NCBI GenBank assembly: GCA_032164245.1
Contig: JAVMKO010000020.1
Coordinates: 9,575,206-9,639,205, forward strand
Reading direction: 5' to 3'
Length of the DNA: 64,000 nucleotides
Origin: Sternotherus odoratus
Lineage: Eukaryota; Chordata; Testudines; Kinosternidae
Shown here: positions 29,614 to 40,831 of the stretch, piece after piece
How the letters are laid out: each line of letters opens with the position of its first letter
Position numbering within the stretch: the stretch's first letter is position 1
Notes under the pieces: generated by a model
The model's database searches: none
The model's input: the letters and a program-made list of their open reading frames with translations, nothing else
Told to the model about the DNA's origin: nothing
Translations under genes and position numbers: made by a program

Positions 29614-29947
29614 TTTAGACTGTGTGTTGGTTTTCCAATCAAGTCACAAAACAATCCATAAATTTACTGAGCTAAAACTGTTGCACCATGTATTTAATTC
29701 AGAGACAATTTAGGTTTAAAGTTAAAGTTCTACAGTGTTTTTTCCTCTATGCGCAGTATCAGTATGCTTGCAGAGTGCCCATTGGCTTGCTTCCAGAATA
29801 TGCATGGTGTTTACTTATCAGTTTAAGAGCTATGTTCAATTTGGATGATTCAAAACCTTAAAATTAAGTCACTGGGGAGACAAAATATGTTTAAACTAAA
29901 TTCAAAATAGTTATGGAAACCATGAGTGGTAAAGTACCGAAAGCTTC

Positions 29948-29953
29948 AATAAA
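29948..29953 (+). terminator. NEFL: NEFL polyadenylation signal 1 (AATAAA)
   Basis: A canonical AATAAA 335 bp after the stop codon, followed 27 bp later by a second one. Confidence 0.65.
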
Positions 29954-29974
29954 GTATATGTGATAAAGCTAGAC

Positions 29975-29980
29975 AATAAA
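29975..29980 (+). terminator. NEFL: NEFL polyadenylation signal 2 (AATAAA)
   Basis: A second canonical hexamer. GT-rich sequence (tgtgggtcatatgtt) lies about 25 bp downstream, as expected of a cleavage site. Confidence 0.65.
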
Positions 29981-30000
29981 GAACTGCGTACACAGTTTTC

Positions 30001-31029
30001 TCATAGTGTGGGTCATATGTTACCAAGTACATCTGGAAATGACTGGTGAAATTATACACATGATTAGAACAAAGTACCAATGTTCCAGTCCTATATAGGG
30101 GGACATGTAATATTGGTAAATATTCCTTTTCAGCTGGCGCTTTTGGGGATGTAAACATTGTGTTATCATTCATGAATTTTTAATGTCTGGAACATAATCT
30201 GTACAGAAAAATTTAAATGGTGAAGGAAACAACAAGGGTATGTGTGCTTATAAGCTTCCCCCCCAGGTGCAAATTGTAGCATCTGGACACACTGCCACAT
30301 CCATGCAGAACCCCACTGAAGAAATAATGATTCCATAAAGGCACAGAAGTCTGATGTATGTGCTCAGTTGCATGATTTAAACCCATAGTCACTACTCTTC
30401 TGGAAAGGTTTTACATTGCAGCTTGGGAGTTTCATTGCACCCATACTGGTATAAGGGACAGGTTTAGTTGAACTCCAATGTGGACAAAAAGGTGGGGAAA
30501 TATATATATATATTGGCATATTCTAACACAAACACAGTTCTCAGAGGGTGTCAGTTGGAATTCACGCAGATCTTTTATACTTTACAACCTGATCCAAAGT
30601 GCAATTAAGTCAATGAAAATTCACTTTAGTGGGCTTTGGATCAGGTCCTTGTTAAAAAATGATCAAAGCAGTGTTGCATTATGAGAAACTCAAGGGGAAT
30701 GACAGCAAACATTTATATCTTTCTACTTGAATGTGACCTGCTTTCACATAGAGCTTTCACTAAGTTATCTTAGTACCTTCCCCCCAGGAGTCTTCCTTTC
30801 TACTGCTGCAAATCAGCCAATGACTTTTAACTTCTAAAGATCAGCCTAAAATTGCATTAAATATAATCACGGCGTAGACAAAAAATGAGATCAATTAGAG
30901 TGGGAAGAGAGATGCAAAACAAGACTAACTCCCTGATCGGAGATAACAAGCTGGTTCAGCCTAATTGGACTAACCTTTTTACCTCCCACCTGGTTCTTGC
31001 CTACTTTTCTATACCTGCCTCTGGACACT
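30001..31029. other. Intergenic stretch 3' of NEFL
   Basis: AT-rich with no gene. It holds a short (TA)n near 30502-30513 and the palindrome at 30588-30645. Confidence 0.4.
30588..30645. repeat. Palindromic repeat, 'cctgatccaaag' ends
   Basis: Perfect 12-bp inverted ends cctgatccaaag / ctttggatcagg enclose 'tgcaattaagtcaatg' and 'attcactttagtggg'. A half copy is at about 34404-34440. Confidence 0.8.
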
Positions 31030-31130
31030 TCCACTGCTTGCATCCGATGAAGTGGGTATTAGCCCACAAAAGCTTATGCTTCAAAACTTTATAGTTGGTC
31101 TTTAAGGTGCCATAGGACTTTGTTAAAACA
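31030..31130 (+). mobile_element. Single Penelope pseudo-LTR fragment
   Basis: 'gcatccgatgaagtgggtat', 'tagcccacaaaagcttatgc' and 'ggtctttaaggtgccatagg' give one forward copy. The hammerhead-like GAAA is mutated (cacaaaagc). Confidence 0.8.
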
Positions 31131-31675
31131 AGCTAAGTATCTCATATCTTGTTCTGAGCTTATTTATTTTCAGTGTATATAAATGAGGCAGCACTAAAGC
31201 TAGTATATAGAGACACAGGATGAAATTCTGCCCCTATGCAGAGGGCCAGCATAAGACTTACGCAACACTTAAGTCCCACCTTAGGTAAATTACCAAGTGC
31301 AGCTAAACCATTTTAAACGAAGATTTCACCAGTTTAAATGTGTCTACATCAAGGGTTTGCACAGGTTTAGCTAAATCAATCTAGGAGTTAAACTGAAGCA
31401 AGTTTTCTAATGCATGGCACTCATAAGAGACAGAATGAAATGAGTCATAGATAACACTTTTTAAATTATGAGTTATTATTTTTCCCCATTCTGCCTACTA
31501 AACTATTCAAGAGATAGAAGATATATTTCATTCTTTGGAGAGTTTTCAAGTGTTTTTTCCAAAGGCAACTATCAGTGTGATGGTGAGAAAACAGCTGTGA
31601 AGAGATTGTTGGTGCTAGCCTTTAAAAAGACGTTTCTCCCCCAAACTCCCAGGAAACAGTGGAGAAGAGCCTAAG

Positions 31676-31940
31676 GCCAGGTCTGTAGTGGGAAATTAGG
31701 TTGATATAACTATGATGCTCAGGGGTGTGAAAATCCACAGCCCTGAGTGACACAGTTAAATCAACCCAGTGTAGACAGTCCTAGGTTAATGGGAGAATTC
31801 TCCTGTCAACCTAGCTACTACTTCTTGTGGAGGTAGATTACCTATGGAGATGGGAAAACCACTCCTGTTGGTGTAGCTAGTGTCTTCACAGAAGTGCTGC
31901 AGAGTCACTGTAGTGGTTTATGTGTAGACAAGCCATAAGG
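31676..31940. mobile_element. MITE, 'aaggccaggtct ... gtgtagacaagcc' family
   Basis: The left end 'aggccaggtctgtagtggga', the internal self-complementary pieces 'gatgctcaggggtgtgaaaa' / 'cacagccctgagtgacacag' and the right end 'tgtgtagacaagccat' mark a non-autonomous DNA element of about 265 bp. No coding capacity. Confidence 0.7.
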
Positions 31941-31944
31941 GAGT

Positions 31945-32222
31945 ATAGCAAGAAGGTATTCAGGAAACGCAACTTTGTCCTTACATATAGATAACAAAAA
32001 GAAGGTGCAATTTAAGGGTGAGAGCAATTAAACAGTGGAACACTTTATCAAGAGTCATGGGGAATTCTCCATCATGGTCCATTTTTAAATCAAGGTTGGA
32101 TGTTTTTCTAAAATATCTGCTATAGGAATTATTCTGGGCAAGCTCTATGTGTGGCCTGTGGCATATAGGAGGTCAGACTAAATAATCACAATCATCCGTT
32201 CTGGCTTTGGAATCTGTGACTG
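31945..32222 (+). mobile_element. CR1 LINE 3' end
   Basis: 'gagcaattaaacagtggaac', 'gaattctccatcatggtcca', 'tttttaaatcaaggttggat' and 'ggaggtcagactaaataatc' follow the standard CR1 3' untranslated order, ending near 'ttggaatctgtga'. It is 5'-truncated. Confidence 0.85.
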
Positions 32223-32348
32223 CTGGTTCTGGGCAAGGAATCCCAACGGCATGGTCAAAGCTCATTTTAGACAACTCAAAATGCTTTTCCCTTTCAACAT
32301 CTTTCTTGATGGGAGAGTTTCTTTCCAAACTTGACCAATTCTGCTACG

Positions 32349-32467
32349 AGGGTGAGCAGATGTCCTGATTTTATAGGGACAGTCTCGATTTTGGGTTTTT
32401 TTTTAATATAGGCTTCTATTAATCCCCATCCCGTCCTGATGTTTCACATTTGCTGCCTGGTCACCCT
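32349..32467. mobile_element. MITE with 'agggtga / tcaccct' ends
   Basis: 'agggtgagcagatgtcctga' on the left and 'tgctgcctggtcaccct' on the right are imperfect inverted ends around a T-rich core. The length is about 119 bp, with no coding capacity. Confidence 0.65.
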
Positions 32468-32799
32468 ATCTGCTAACCACAATCATAAATTTACAGTTAT
32501 AGTCTTGCTATTTTAAACACATTTTCTCTCCCTTTCTAGTGAAGCAAAAACCACCATGCATGGCAGCTTTGATAAAAAGGATGAGGAAATCAAAAGCAAT
32601 GCTATTTGCCATTTGATCAGAAGGCAGGAGAAGTTCAGACTACCTGATACTTCCTGTGCCTTTTGCTAAGTGGTTTCCCTGGCAAAATCAACCCAGTGTA
32701 GACAGCCCTAGGTCTGTCCAAAGCAGTATTTAAGTACGGCAGTGTGTTATCAGCGTGAAATAGAATAGTTGGAATTTCATTTATGTGCCTTTCTTAGAC

Positions 32800-33015
32800 A
32801 AGCCTATAATTGCCACATGCGCAGGGCACCACAGTCTGATCCTACAGGTAGAACTCCCAAAGACTGCAGGATCAGGCCCTAGGACATTAAAGCAAAACTG
32901 TGCAAAGTTAACAGGCTTGCCTCTCACCTGGGGGCTTGATCCAGTGGAATGCTGAGCACCTACAATTTGCACTGACTTCAGGGGGAGCTTTAGCGCCTCA
33001 ACACCTCCCAAGGTC
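32800..33015. repeat. Two adjacent palindromic repeats
   Basis: 'cacagtctgatcctacaggt' / 'gactgcaggatcaggcccta' (to about 32885) and 'cttgatccagtggaatgctg' / 'gcgcctcaacacctcccaag' (about 32933-33015) are degraded members of the 'tgatcc...ggatca' group. Confidence 0.5.
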
Positions 33016-33089
33016 AAACCCTCTAGGGAGCATCAGCTGTTGTTCCAGGTCTCACATATCATCTGAACTGACCTCTCTATGGCTCTGTG

Positions 33090-33160
33090 CCAGCTCAAAA
33101 GCTTGCTTTGCTCACCCACAGAAGTTGGTCCAATAAAAGATATTACCTCACCTGCCTTGT
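33090..33160 (+). mobile_element. Penelope-type pseudo-LTR fragment, second family
   Basis: 'ctcaaaagcttgctttgctc', 'cacagaagttggtccaataa' and 'aagatattacctcacctgcc' form a forward fragment of the family rearranged at 7559-7685. Confidence 0.65.
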
Positions 33161-35059
33161 GCCTCTACTCATGCTTTTTTTCTGGGATCAGCCCCCTGCC
33201 CTGTTTACTCCTGTGCAATTCTTTTGCCTCCAGGAGTTTCCTTGTTTAAAGCAGTTATTTTGCTACCTGAAATTTGCAAATAAAGATCAAAGAAGCCTAT
33301 TGAGACTCCTGTCATCAAAGATTTCCTCTGACTGCACTTTTTTGGTAGAAGATCACATTTCTCTTCATCCCCAAGCCTGCCTTTTTGAACATGCTACAGG
33401 CTAGTTGGAAGAAAGGTCTAAAGGGTTAAGCCAGCTCTTTAGGAAATGTGCAAGAAACAGACAGGGAAATGTACTGCAGATACTTACAGGTTGCAGGGAC
33501 TGTTCAGCCTTGTTTGGTTCCTGGAGTTCTGCTGTGCTGGTAAAAGGGAACAGGACAATCTGTATTTGTTGTGCCTGGGAGCTCGAATAAACCCCAGGGC
33601 ACCTAGTTATTCTGCTAGAAACACTTGTTTCATGTTTATAAATCTGGGAGCAATTTTTGACGCAATGCAGTAAGCCAGACTGGCAGAGAGGAAACATGAG
33701 GAAAGTTCTCTCCTCTCACTTTAATCTGGGCAGCAGTTTAGGGAAGTCAGCGAAGTTGCCATCCCTAGGATCTGTCTTCATTACAAGATCGATTGTGTTC
33801 CCTCCTCCCCAAAAGCTGTGATTGAATCTCAGGGGAGCAAAACATCCATAGGTCACAGCTGATGGGAACTGGATTCAAACCAATGATTTTTTCTTAATAA
33901 TCAAGTTGGTTTTGTTTTGCTTTTCTATTAGGTAGAACAAAATTCTTGAAAGATTCAGGATGTTCCATTAGCTAAATATTTCACCATTAATTATTTGCTG
34001 CGTTCATTGATTATTTAATATTATTTGTAGCATTGTTGGGGGGAAGAGCCCCACATAAATGAGAAACAAGCCAAACCCAGGTGTTGAGTGTAATGTGTGA
34101 CATACACTGGGAATGGGGACCCATTTGTATATCCTGTGAAGTACAGCTATAGCTTCCCAGAGAAGAAGCATATTTTTCTTCTTCTAAATTGGATTTTAGT
34201 TCTGGAAAAGATAGGAACGGGTGGCAGTGGCTGGAACAAGTCATTTTGCAAGCAGGTGTTGAATGCATAAGATCCCTTCCAAACAGCCCTCCCTATGAAT
34301 CTCAGTCCTGACCTATATTTGCTTTGCTGACCTTTTCTTATCCCTTATTTGAGCAGTGGTAGTGCTTTTATGACTCTCATTAATCATCCATTAGTAATTT
34401 ATGGCCTGATCCAAAGCCCATTGAGGTTAGTGGTAGTCTTTGCATGTATTTTTCTGTCTTTAAATTTACACACACGTATCAGCCACACAACTTCAGATTT
34501 TTAAAATGCCTTTCACCAGGGCTTTTGGATTGATTAATGAACTTCTCTGAGGTCCCCAATTAATTAATCCCTCCAGTGATTATGCTGATTTTAAGAAGTA
34601 ACTGGTACAAATCAGACAAATGAAATAACCATTTATGCCTCCGTGAGCTGAATTTACCTCGCTCTTCAAACTGTGTCTGAGATGAGATGTCAGCAGACAA
34701 AACCCCCTGGCAAAATTAAATATGAATTTAATCTAAAACTTGCAGTATTATAAATATTTAGAAATATATGTTATTCTGTTACTTATTCCTCCCTGTGCTG
34801 TGTTTCCTGTGGGTTATTCAAACAGTTCAGATGGAAATATTTACTTTGGGAAATATCCTGAAATCACTAACATGTTTTATACATCAGAGTTTACAGATAG
34901 AAAATCTACAGCTAGAAGATAATTAAAGTCAGAAATCTTACTTCGCCCCCCCTCCTTTTGCTCAGATGAGTGATAATACAAAACAAACTTCCACAGTGGA
35001 TGGGCGGCACACAGTTGTGACCTTTTCATGCTCACTTTTCACGCTCACTATAATATCAT
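33161..35059. other. Intergenic stretch, no gene recognised
   Basis: Only short open frames (for example 33087-33404 and 33405-33697 on both strands), none recognised. There is a half-palindrome at about 34404. Confidence 0.4.
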
Positions 35060-35165
35060 TAAATAAAATGAGGAAGACTTTGTAGCACCTTAGAGACTAC
35101 GATGCTACAAAGTCTTCCTTGTTTTATTTACGGATACAGACTAACACGGCTGCTAATCTTAAACC
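35060..35165. mobile_element. Head-to-head Penelope pseudo-LTR ends
   Basis: 'aaataaaatgaggaagactt' then 'tgtagcaccttagagacta' (reverse) is joined directly to 'gatgctacaaagtcttcctt' then 'acggatacagactaacacgg' (forward). The inner halves with the ribozyme-like core are lost, leaving an inverted repeat of about 40-bp arms. Confidence 0.75.
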
Positions 35166-36087
35166 TGTTAGGATATCATTGTTTCTTTGTGCTTCCCTTG
35201 GGGTTTTTTTATATCTACTTGTTGCCTAGTCTACATGCTGCTTTTGTAACAATTTGTACTAGTAATCAGAATTTGCCCATATACTTATATCATAAGTGTG
35301 GAAGAGGGCATGACACAAAAAATATTAGGCTAGTTTATGTCTCCAGGTACACTTGTGCAAGTTCACAAGGACTGAGATCAAAACATAACTCACTTCACAG
35401 GGTGAACATCATTAGACCTTGACCCTGTGTAGAGTCTTAAGCAGATCCTTAACTTGATGCACTGTGAAAGGGCCCATTGACTGTAATGGAACTATTTGTT
35501 TATTTTACATGTATACAGCACCTACACATAATTCTGAGGTTGAAAAAATAACCTCAGATATACTCTGGCAGCATTGCTCCATTGTACCTAAAGAATAGTA
35601 GTGCAGTAGACCGATGTTTGTCCTCTATGAGTTCAATTTAACTCCCATTAAAATCTGTGAAAGTTTTTCCATTAACTTGCAGTTTTATATATATGAACTG
35701 CAAAAGTCTGTTCTTTAAGCCACTCTAGATATAGATAAATCTTTTATGAATAAACTGGCTATTGAGATGTTACCATTTAATTTGCTTTTTTTCCCCTTTA
35801 ATTAAACATCAGTCATCCAGCAATCTGTTGAGAAGAGCTTTCATTAATGATACCAACAGGAGAAACATTCATTATTTTGCTACACAAAGGAGTTCAGATT
35901 TATTTGAAAGGTTTTCTCCACTGTGGACATTTTACATTTCCTTCAGCTATGAATACACATCTCCTTCCATTAAAAAACAATCTGAATTTTAATTATTGAT
36001 AAAGAATTAACTCCTACAGAAGATATGTGCACACCACTTATTTTTGATCAGCGCTATATGTAGCCAATGAAATTCAAGGTACTGAAT
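35166..36087. other. AT-rich intergenic stretch
   Basis: No gene or repeat recognised. Confidence 0.4.
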
Positions 36088-37332
36088 TCAGCAGATTGAG
36101 GATGTGATCATTCCCCTCTATTTGGCATTGGTGAGGCCTCATCTGGAGTACTGTGTCCAGTTCTGAGCCCCATTCTACAAAAGGATGTGGAAAAATTGGA
36201 CAGAGTCCAGTGGAGGGCAAAAAAATATGATTAGGGGGCTGGGTCACATGATTTATGAGGAGAGGCTGAGGAAACTGGGATTGTTTAGTGTGCAGAAGAG
36301 AAGAATGAGGGGGGATTTGATAGCTGATTTCAACTACCTCTACTGGAAATGGGGTTCCAAAGAGGATGGACCTACTGTTCTCAGTCATAGCAGATGACAG
36401 AACAAGGAGTAATGGTTTCAGGTTGCAGTGGGGGAGGTCTAGGTTGGATATTAGGAAAGACTTTTCCACTAGGAGGGGGTGAATCACTGGAATGGGTTTG
36501 CGATGGCATGCTGACTCACCCCTGTGGCACCTCCTGCTGGTCATCCAGGGAATTAGTGTTTCCAGCCTTGGAGCATCCTCTACAGGCCAATGTCCCGCTT
36601 GCCACTGGCCCCACATCCCGCCCGGACCTCAGTGCCTCTTTCCCTGGGTGCTGCCCTGTGGCAGTACCCCCACCGATCTCTAGGTCTCCCCTCCCTGGCC
36701 CCCCCACCCACACACTATCCCCACCTTGCCTCAGCCTATAGGCTACTGCCAGTCACCATCTAGCCCCCCTTTCACTGGGGCTAACTGCAGTCTGTACAAG
36801 CCAGTCATCATAGGCAAGGGGTTTTTGACATGCTGCCTTCCTCTGCAATTCAGTATCTCCATGGGGGCCTGGACAAGGCCCTGCAGCCTGGGGAGTTACT
36901 GGCCTGGAGCTCCCCAGCCCTCTGGCCTTTTCCTAGCCCTGCCTCACACTAGGTGCCCCTAAGCTTCCCAAGCAGCTAGGTCCATCTCCCTCCTCAGCCA
37001 GAAGGAGACTGAGTGAGCACCAAACTCTCAACCCTTTTATCAGGGCCAGCTGGGCCCTAATTGACCCAATCACTGCTGTGGCTGCTCTGCCCCAGCTGTT
37101 TCCACTTTTGCAGCCCTCTGCTGGGCTGCTTTTACCCTTCTCTTTTAGGAGCAGGGTAGCCACCCCACTACAGAGTTACCTAGGGAGCTGGTGGAATCTC
37201 CATCCTTAGAGGTTTTTTAGGCCCAGCTTGACAAAGTCCTGGCTGGGATGCTTTAGCTGGGGTTGGTCCTGCTTTGAGCAGGGGGTTGGACTAGATACCT
37301 CCTGAGGTCCCTTCCCACCCTGATATTCTATG
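36088..37332 (+). mobile_element. CR1 LINE 3' portion, split by an LTR
   Basis: The left part (36088-36498) contains 'ttggcattggtgaggcctca', 'ctggagtactgtgtccagtt', 'tgaggagaggctgaggaaac' and 'ggttggatattaggaaagac'. The right part (37173-37332) continues 'ctggtggaatctccatcctt', 'ccagcttgacaaagtcctgg' and 'gggttggactagatacctcc', then the end 'tgatattctatgc'. The two join cleanly when the 674-bp LTR (36499-37172) is removed. Open frames on either strand are broken. Confidence 0.88.
36499..37172 (-). mobile_element. Solo LTR, 674 bp, inserted in CR1
   Basis: The element runs TGCGATGGCATGCTGACTCA ... GCCACCCCACTACA with TG...CA ends. The flanking 5-mers are GGGTT (36494-36498) and GAGTT (37173-37177), a target duplication with one change. 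Its neighbours are the two halves of one CR1 copy, so the edges are well defined. Minus orientation is suggested by a TATA-like ataaaa (complement of 'ttttat' near 37036-37041). It resembles a GC-rich LTR family that I recall from turtle genomes. Confidence 0.8.
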
Positions 37333-39022
37333 CTTATCATTCTGAATACAGATTTTTAAAAAAATGATTGGCAACTCTTTTCAATGGTGGTATTGTAAAT
37401 CATCCATTTAACTGATATACTAAGGCAATAGGAAGCAAGTAGTATTCCTTATCTGAATTCCCATAGAAGCATTCATTAGACTGAATAAATGACTTATCTT
37501 GTAATAGGACATATTTGGTCTGCTCCTCAGCTGGAATAAATTGGAGGTGATTTACACTAAATTGATTTAGATCAGCTGAGCATTTTTTTATTTGTGATTT
37601 TTTTAGATCTCTTTATTAAGCTTTTAATAAATCATGGATCCAATTCTCCACTGTCTTGCACCTTGTGCAGTCATTTAGGTGCTACAGTAATGCAAATAAT
37701 AATTTACATGTGTGAAAATGAGATGTAAAATCAGAGTGGGCATGTTTTCCATTCATTTTACACAAGTCTCATTCATCACAGGAGATGGAAGGCAATGGAG
37801 AATCAGGCCCCATTAATATTGTTCTTTTGCTCGTATCTTCTTGTTTCATTATGTATTAAAACTTTTATTTTCTATATAGGTTGGAATTCAGAGGGCCCTT
37901 GCTCCTAACTTTTCTCCTGTGGAGATTAACGGTTGACTTTTATGGCAGCAGAATTAGGCCAGTGTGCAGCGCTTTTGAAAATCCCATCTTTCATTCTCAT
38001 TTCAGTGAGATGAAATTGATGTTTTCATTTCAGTTTTCTGTATGACTCACAAATGCTCATAAAGGAACAATAGCTAAATGGAGGTGTGTGTCTGGAATAC
38101 GCTCATTAATATATTTTTTTAATGAACAGCTACTTAAAAAGTAATCAATTATATTTAATGTCAACGTTGCCTTCAGGGCAGTTTTCTGCTCCCAAAAGAG
38201 TATAATTACTCTTACCTTTTGAACTGTGTAATGGTGTTTCGCATTGACAAAGAAGAGTCTCAGATGAGAGTCGGGGAGATGATTTTAGGGATTTGGTAAA
38301 GGAGGCATTCACCTCTAGGTTAATGGACTGAATCATAGCTAGATCAGTAGCCATCAGCCGTCACTGCCTTTTGATGGGTATTTGGAGATCTTTATGAAAT
38401 GTATTGATGGTCCTCAGCCCACTTTAATGGATAAGCACCCAAAACTCATCACAATCCCTATTGGCTCACTTGGTGGCAGTCTCAATAAAGAGACCAAGGA
38501 TGGTGTGGTCCCTAGAGACTCTCTTTTATCCCTAAGATGGTTCCTACGGACTGGGGACTCATTTGGGGTACAGTATGAAGAGGTAGCTTAAACTACTCCT
38601 ATCCATGCTTTAAACCATCAAATACTGTCCACCTTATTCACCCAAATAATTCTGTGAGGGTGACCGGGATGACTCACACAAGTAAGGTTTGAGTAATTGA
38701 GACCAAATTGAGACCTTTACTTTGTAGGGCTGTGAATCTGGATCTTTTTTACAAGCATGTGAGTTCCAATTCAACACCCATGGAATTCAACGGTAATACT
38801 CCCATTGGCTCCAATGGACATTGGATCAGATTGTTAAATGTTTGTTTAAAGAAGCTCCCCATGATTGGGAAATGTAAAGAAGATTGTAAAAAGCCCAAGA
38901 AATTTGTAAACTGAAGCTAATTTACTATTAATGTTGAATAATTTATATTTAAAAAAAGGCCTGGGGAGAAATTCTACTCATTGAAGAGAAAGCACAGAGC
39001 AAGGCATGTTTCCAATATGACC
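37333..39022. other. Intergenic stretch 3' of NEFM
   Basis: No gene. Palindromic repeats are at about 37526-37582 ('ctcctcagctggaataaatt') and 37636-37810. Short open frames only. Confidence 0.4.
37636..37810. repeat. Long palindromic repeat, 'gatccaattctcca' ends
   Basis: The left 'ggatccaattctccactgtc' and the right 'aatggagaatcaggccc' are inverted. Inner blocks 'aatttacatgtgtgaaaatg' and 'cattttacacaagtctcatt' also pair. Confidence 0.65.
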
Positions 39023-39028
39023 TTTATT
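39023..39028 (-). terminator. NEFM: NEFM polyadenylation signal (AATAAA)
   Basis: The complement of TTTATT gives CTCAATAAAGG on the minus strand, 525 bp past the NEFM stop. It is the first isolated canonical hexamer with a plausible downstream region. Other TTTATT matches at 39330-39336 and just after the stop are alternatives. Confidence 0.6.
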
Positions 39029-39552
39029 GAGCAAGTACTGCTGTGACGGTTCTACATCGAACAACAAAAGGTTGCGTTCTGTGAATGTCAACTAGGTTCT
39101 CCCATGAACAAAAGTCCACCTTAATTGCACCAGTGAGGTAAACATAATTATTCATAAGTAGCTTTTTTAAGGCTAGGAGAATTCTGTTTTTTTCAGGATT
39201 ATTTTGTTTTGTTTTCTGTTTTTTCTTGGCTCAGTTGGTTCTTTGAATAATACCTCTTCCTCAGATGTGCCCCTCCGACAGTTTAGGGAATTCAAAAGCT
39301 TTCTTTCCTCATGCATTTGTTTATTAATTTATTTAATTCCCCAAGTGCTGTGGAGGGAGTACATCTTGAGCTTGCATGCATTTCCCCCCCCCAGTATTGC
39401 ACACACAAAAGTAAAATATAGTGTGTCTGGAGACTCCATGAGAGAACCTGTTTTGCTTTAAAGCTGTCACTCACATGCATTTTGCAGCTGTCATATGGCT
39501 TAACCTTTTTCACCAACCCAAGCTCTTTTTTATTTTTTGTAATTACTATTTA
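39029..39552 (-). other. NEFM: NEFM 3' UTR (predicted)
   Basis: AT-rich minus-strand sequence between the stop codon and the proposed AATAAA. Confidence 0.6.
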
Positions 39553-40831
39553 TTAGTCGCTGTCTTTTACTTGTTTTATTACAGCATGAGAAGTGACTTT
39601 CTCGACCTTCTTGGTGGACACCATTTTCTCTTCAAACATTTCCTCTTGTTCCTCTACCTTTTGGGTGACTGTCACAGACTTAGTGATGTATTTGGTTGTA
39701 CTGTCCCCACCGTCGCTAGTGATTTTCTCCACCTTTTTGGTTACCACAACTTTCTGTCCACTCTTCTCTTTCTTCTCTTCAGATGGGCTCACATCCAGGC
39801 CATTGGTGACCACACCCTTGTCTTCCTCCTCAACTTCTTTTTCTTTGGATTTCTCCTCCTCCTTCTCCTCCACCTCCCCATTCACTGCAATGTCTTCTTT
39901 TGTGGACTCCTTGGCCCGGTCACTTTCCTCTGCCTTTGTTTTGGACTCTTTCTCTACACTGACTTTTGTTACCTTTGTGACTGAGATGATCTCTTCCACT
40001 GCAGTCTTTTCTTCTTTCTCTGGGGATCCTGGCTTCTCTGGGGATCCTGCCTTCTCTTCCTTTGTTTCCTCCTCTTTACCTTCCTTCCCCACTTTCTGTT
40101 CTTCACTTTCTCCTTCTTCAGCTTCTTCTCCTGATTCCTTCTGTTCGTCCTCAGCCTCTTCTGTGGCAGGAGATTTAGGTGGAGATTTTGCTAAAGTCGC
40201 TTTCACTTTTTCCTCCTTCCCTTCCACTGCAGCCTCTTCAGCCTCTTCCTTGCTCTTCCCTTCAGGTTTCTTTTCTTTCTTAGTCTCAGCCTCAGCTTCT
40301 TCTCCCTCAGCTTCAGCCTCACCTTCTTCTTCTTCTTCCTGCTCAGCCTCCTCACCCTCTTCCTTTTCACTCTTTTCCTCTTCTTCTTTTTCAGAACCTC
40401 CTTCTTCTGCTTCATCAGATTTTGCAGCCTCCTCTTCCTCCTCCTCCTCCTCCTCTTCTTCTTCTTCAGTTTTGGGTGCAGCTGCTTTCACTGGAGCTTT
40501 CTTCTCAGCTACAATTTCCTCTTCCACTGCTTCTTCCTCTTCCCCTTCTGCTTCTTCTTCCTTCTTTTTTTCCTGCTTGGCACCAGTTGCGAATTCCTTT
40601 GCAATGGCTGCCAAGGCATCATCCATTTCAGACTTCTCATCCTCCACCTTTGTCTCTTCAATGATTTCTTCTACAAATTTGTGCTGGACCTTTAGCTTTG
40701 GCGGCTCAGCTTTTGATTTCTGTATTTTACTAGATGCTATTGTGACTGTGGGTTGCCTGTGTGTAAATGTGGGACCAGTAATGCTTCCCGAGAAGGCACT
40801 AAATCTTGTCTCTTCACCCTCCAGTAGTTTC
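39553..40831 (-). CDS. NEFM: NEFM coding exon 3 (rod end and whole tail)
   Basis: Begins [20 protein letters not shown] after acceptor tatttccttag and ends ...[11 protein letters not shown] with TAA at 39555-39553. It carries the entire acidic tail in one exon, the standard NEFM organisation. The antisense strand is an unbroken Ser-rich frame (39593-40843) that only mirrors Glu/Lys codon use. Confidence 0.97.

Larger units (their letters stand above)
29614..30000 (+). other. NEFL: NEFL 3' UTR (predicted)
   Basis: It follows the TGA stop and ends shortly after the two AATAAA signals. The true cleavage site cannot be fixed from sequence alone. Confidence 0.7.

Noticed and set aside
36074..36616. 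180-codon minus-strand frame
   Set aside because: Antisense to a CR1 3' end and crosses the edge of the inserted LTR.
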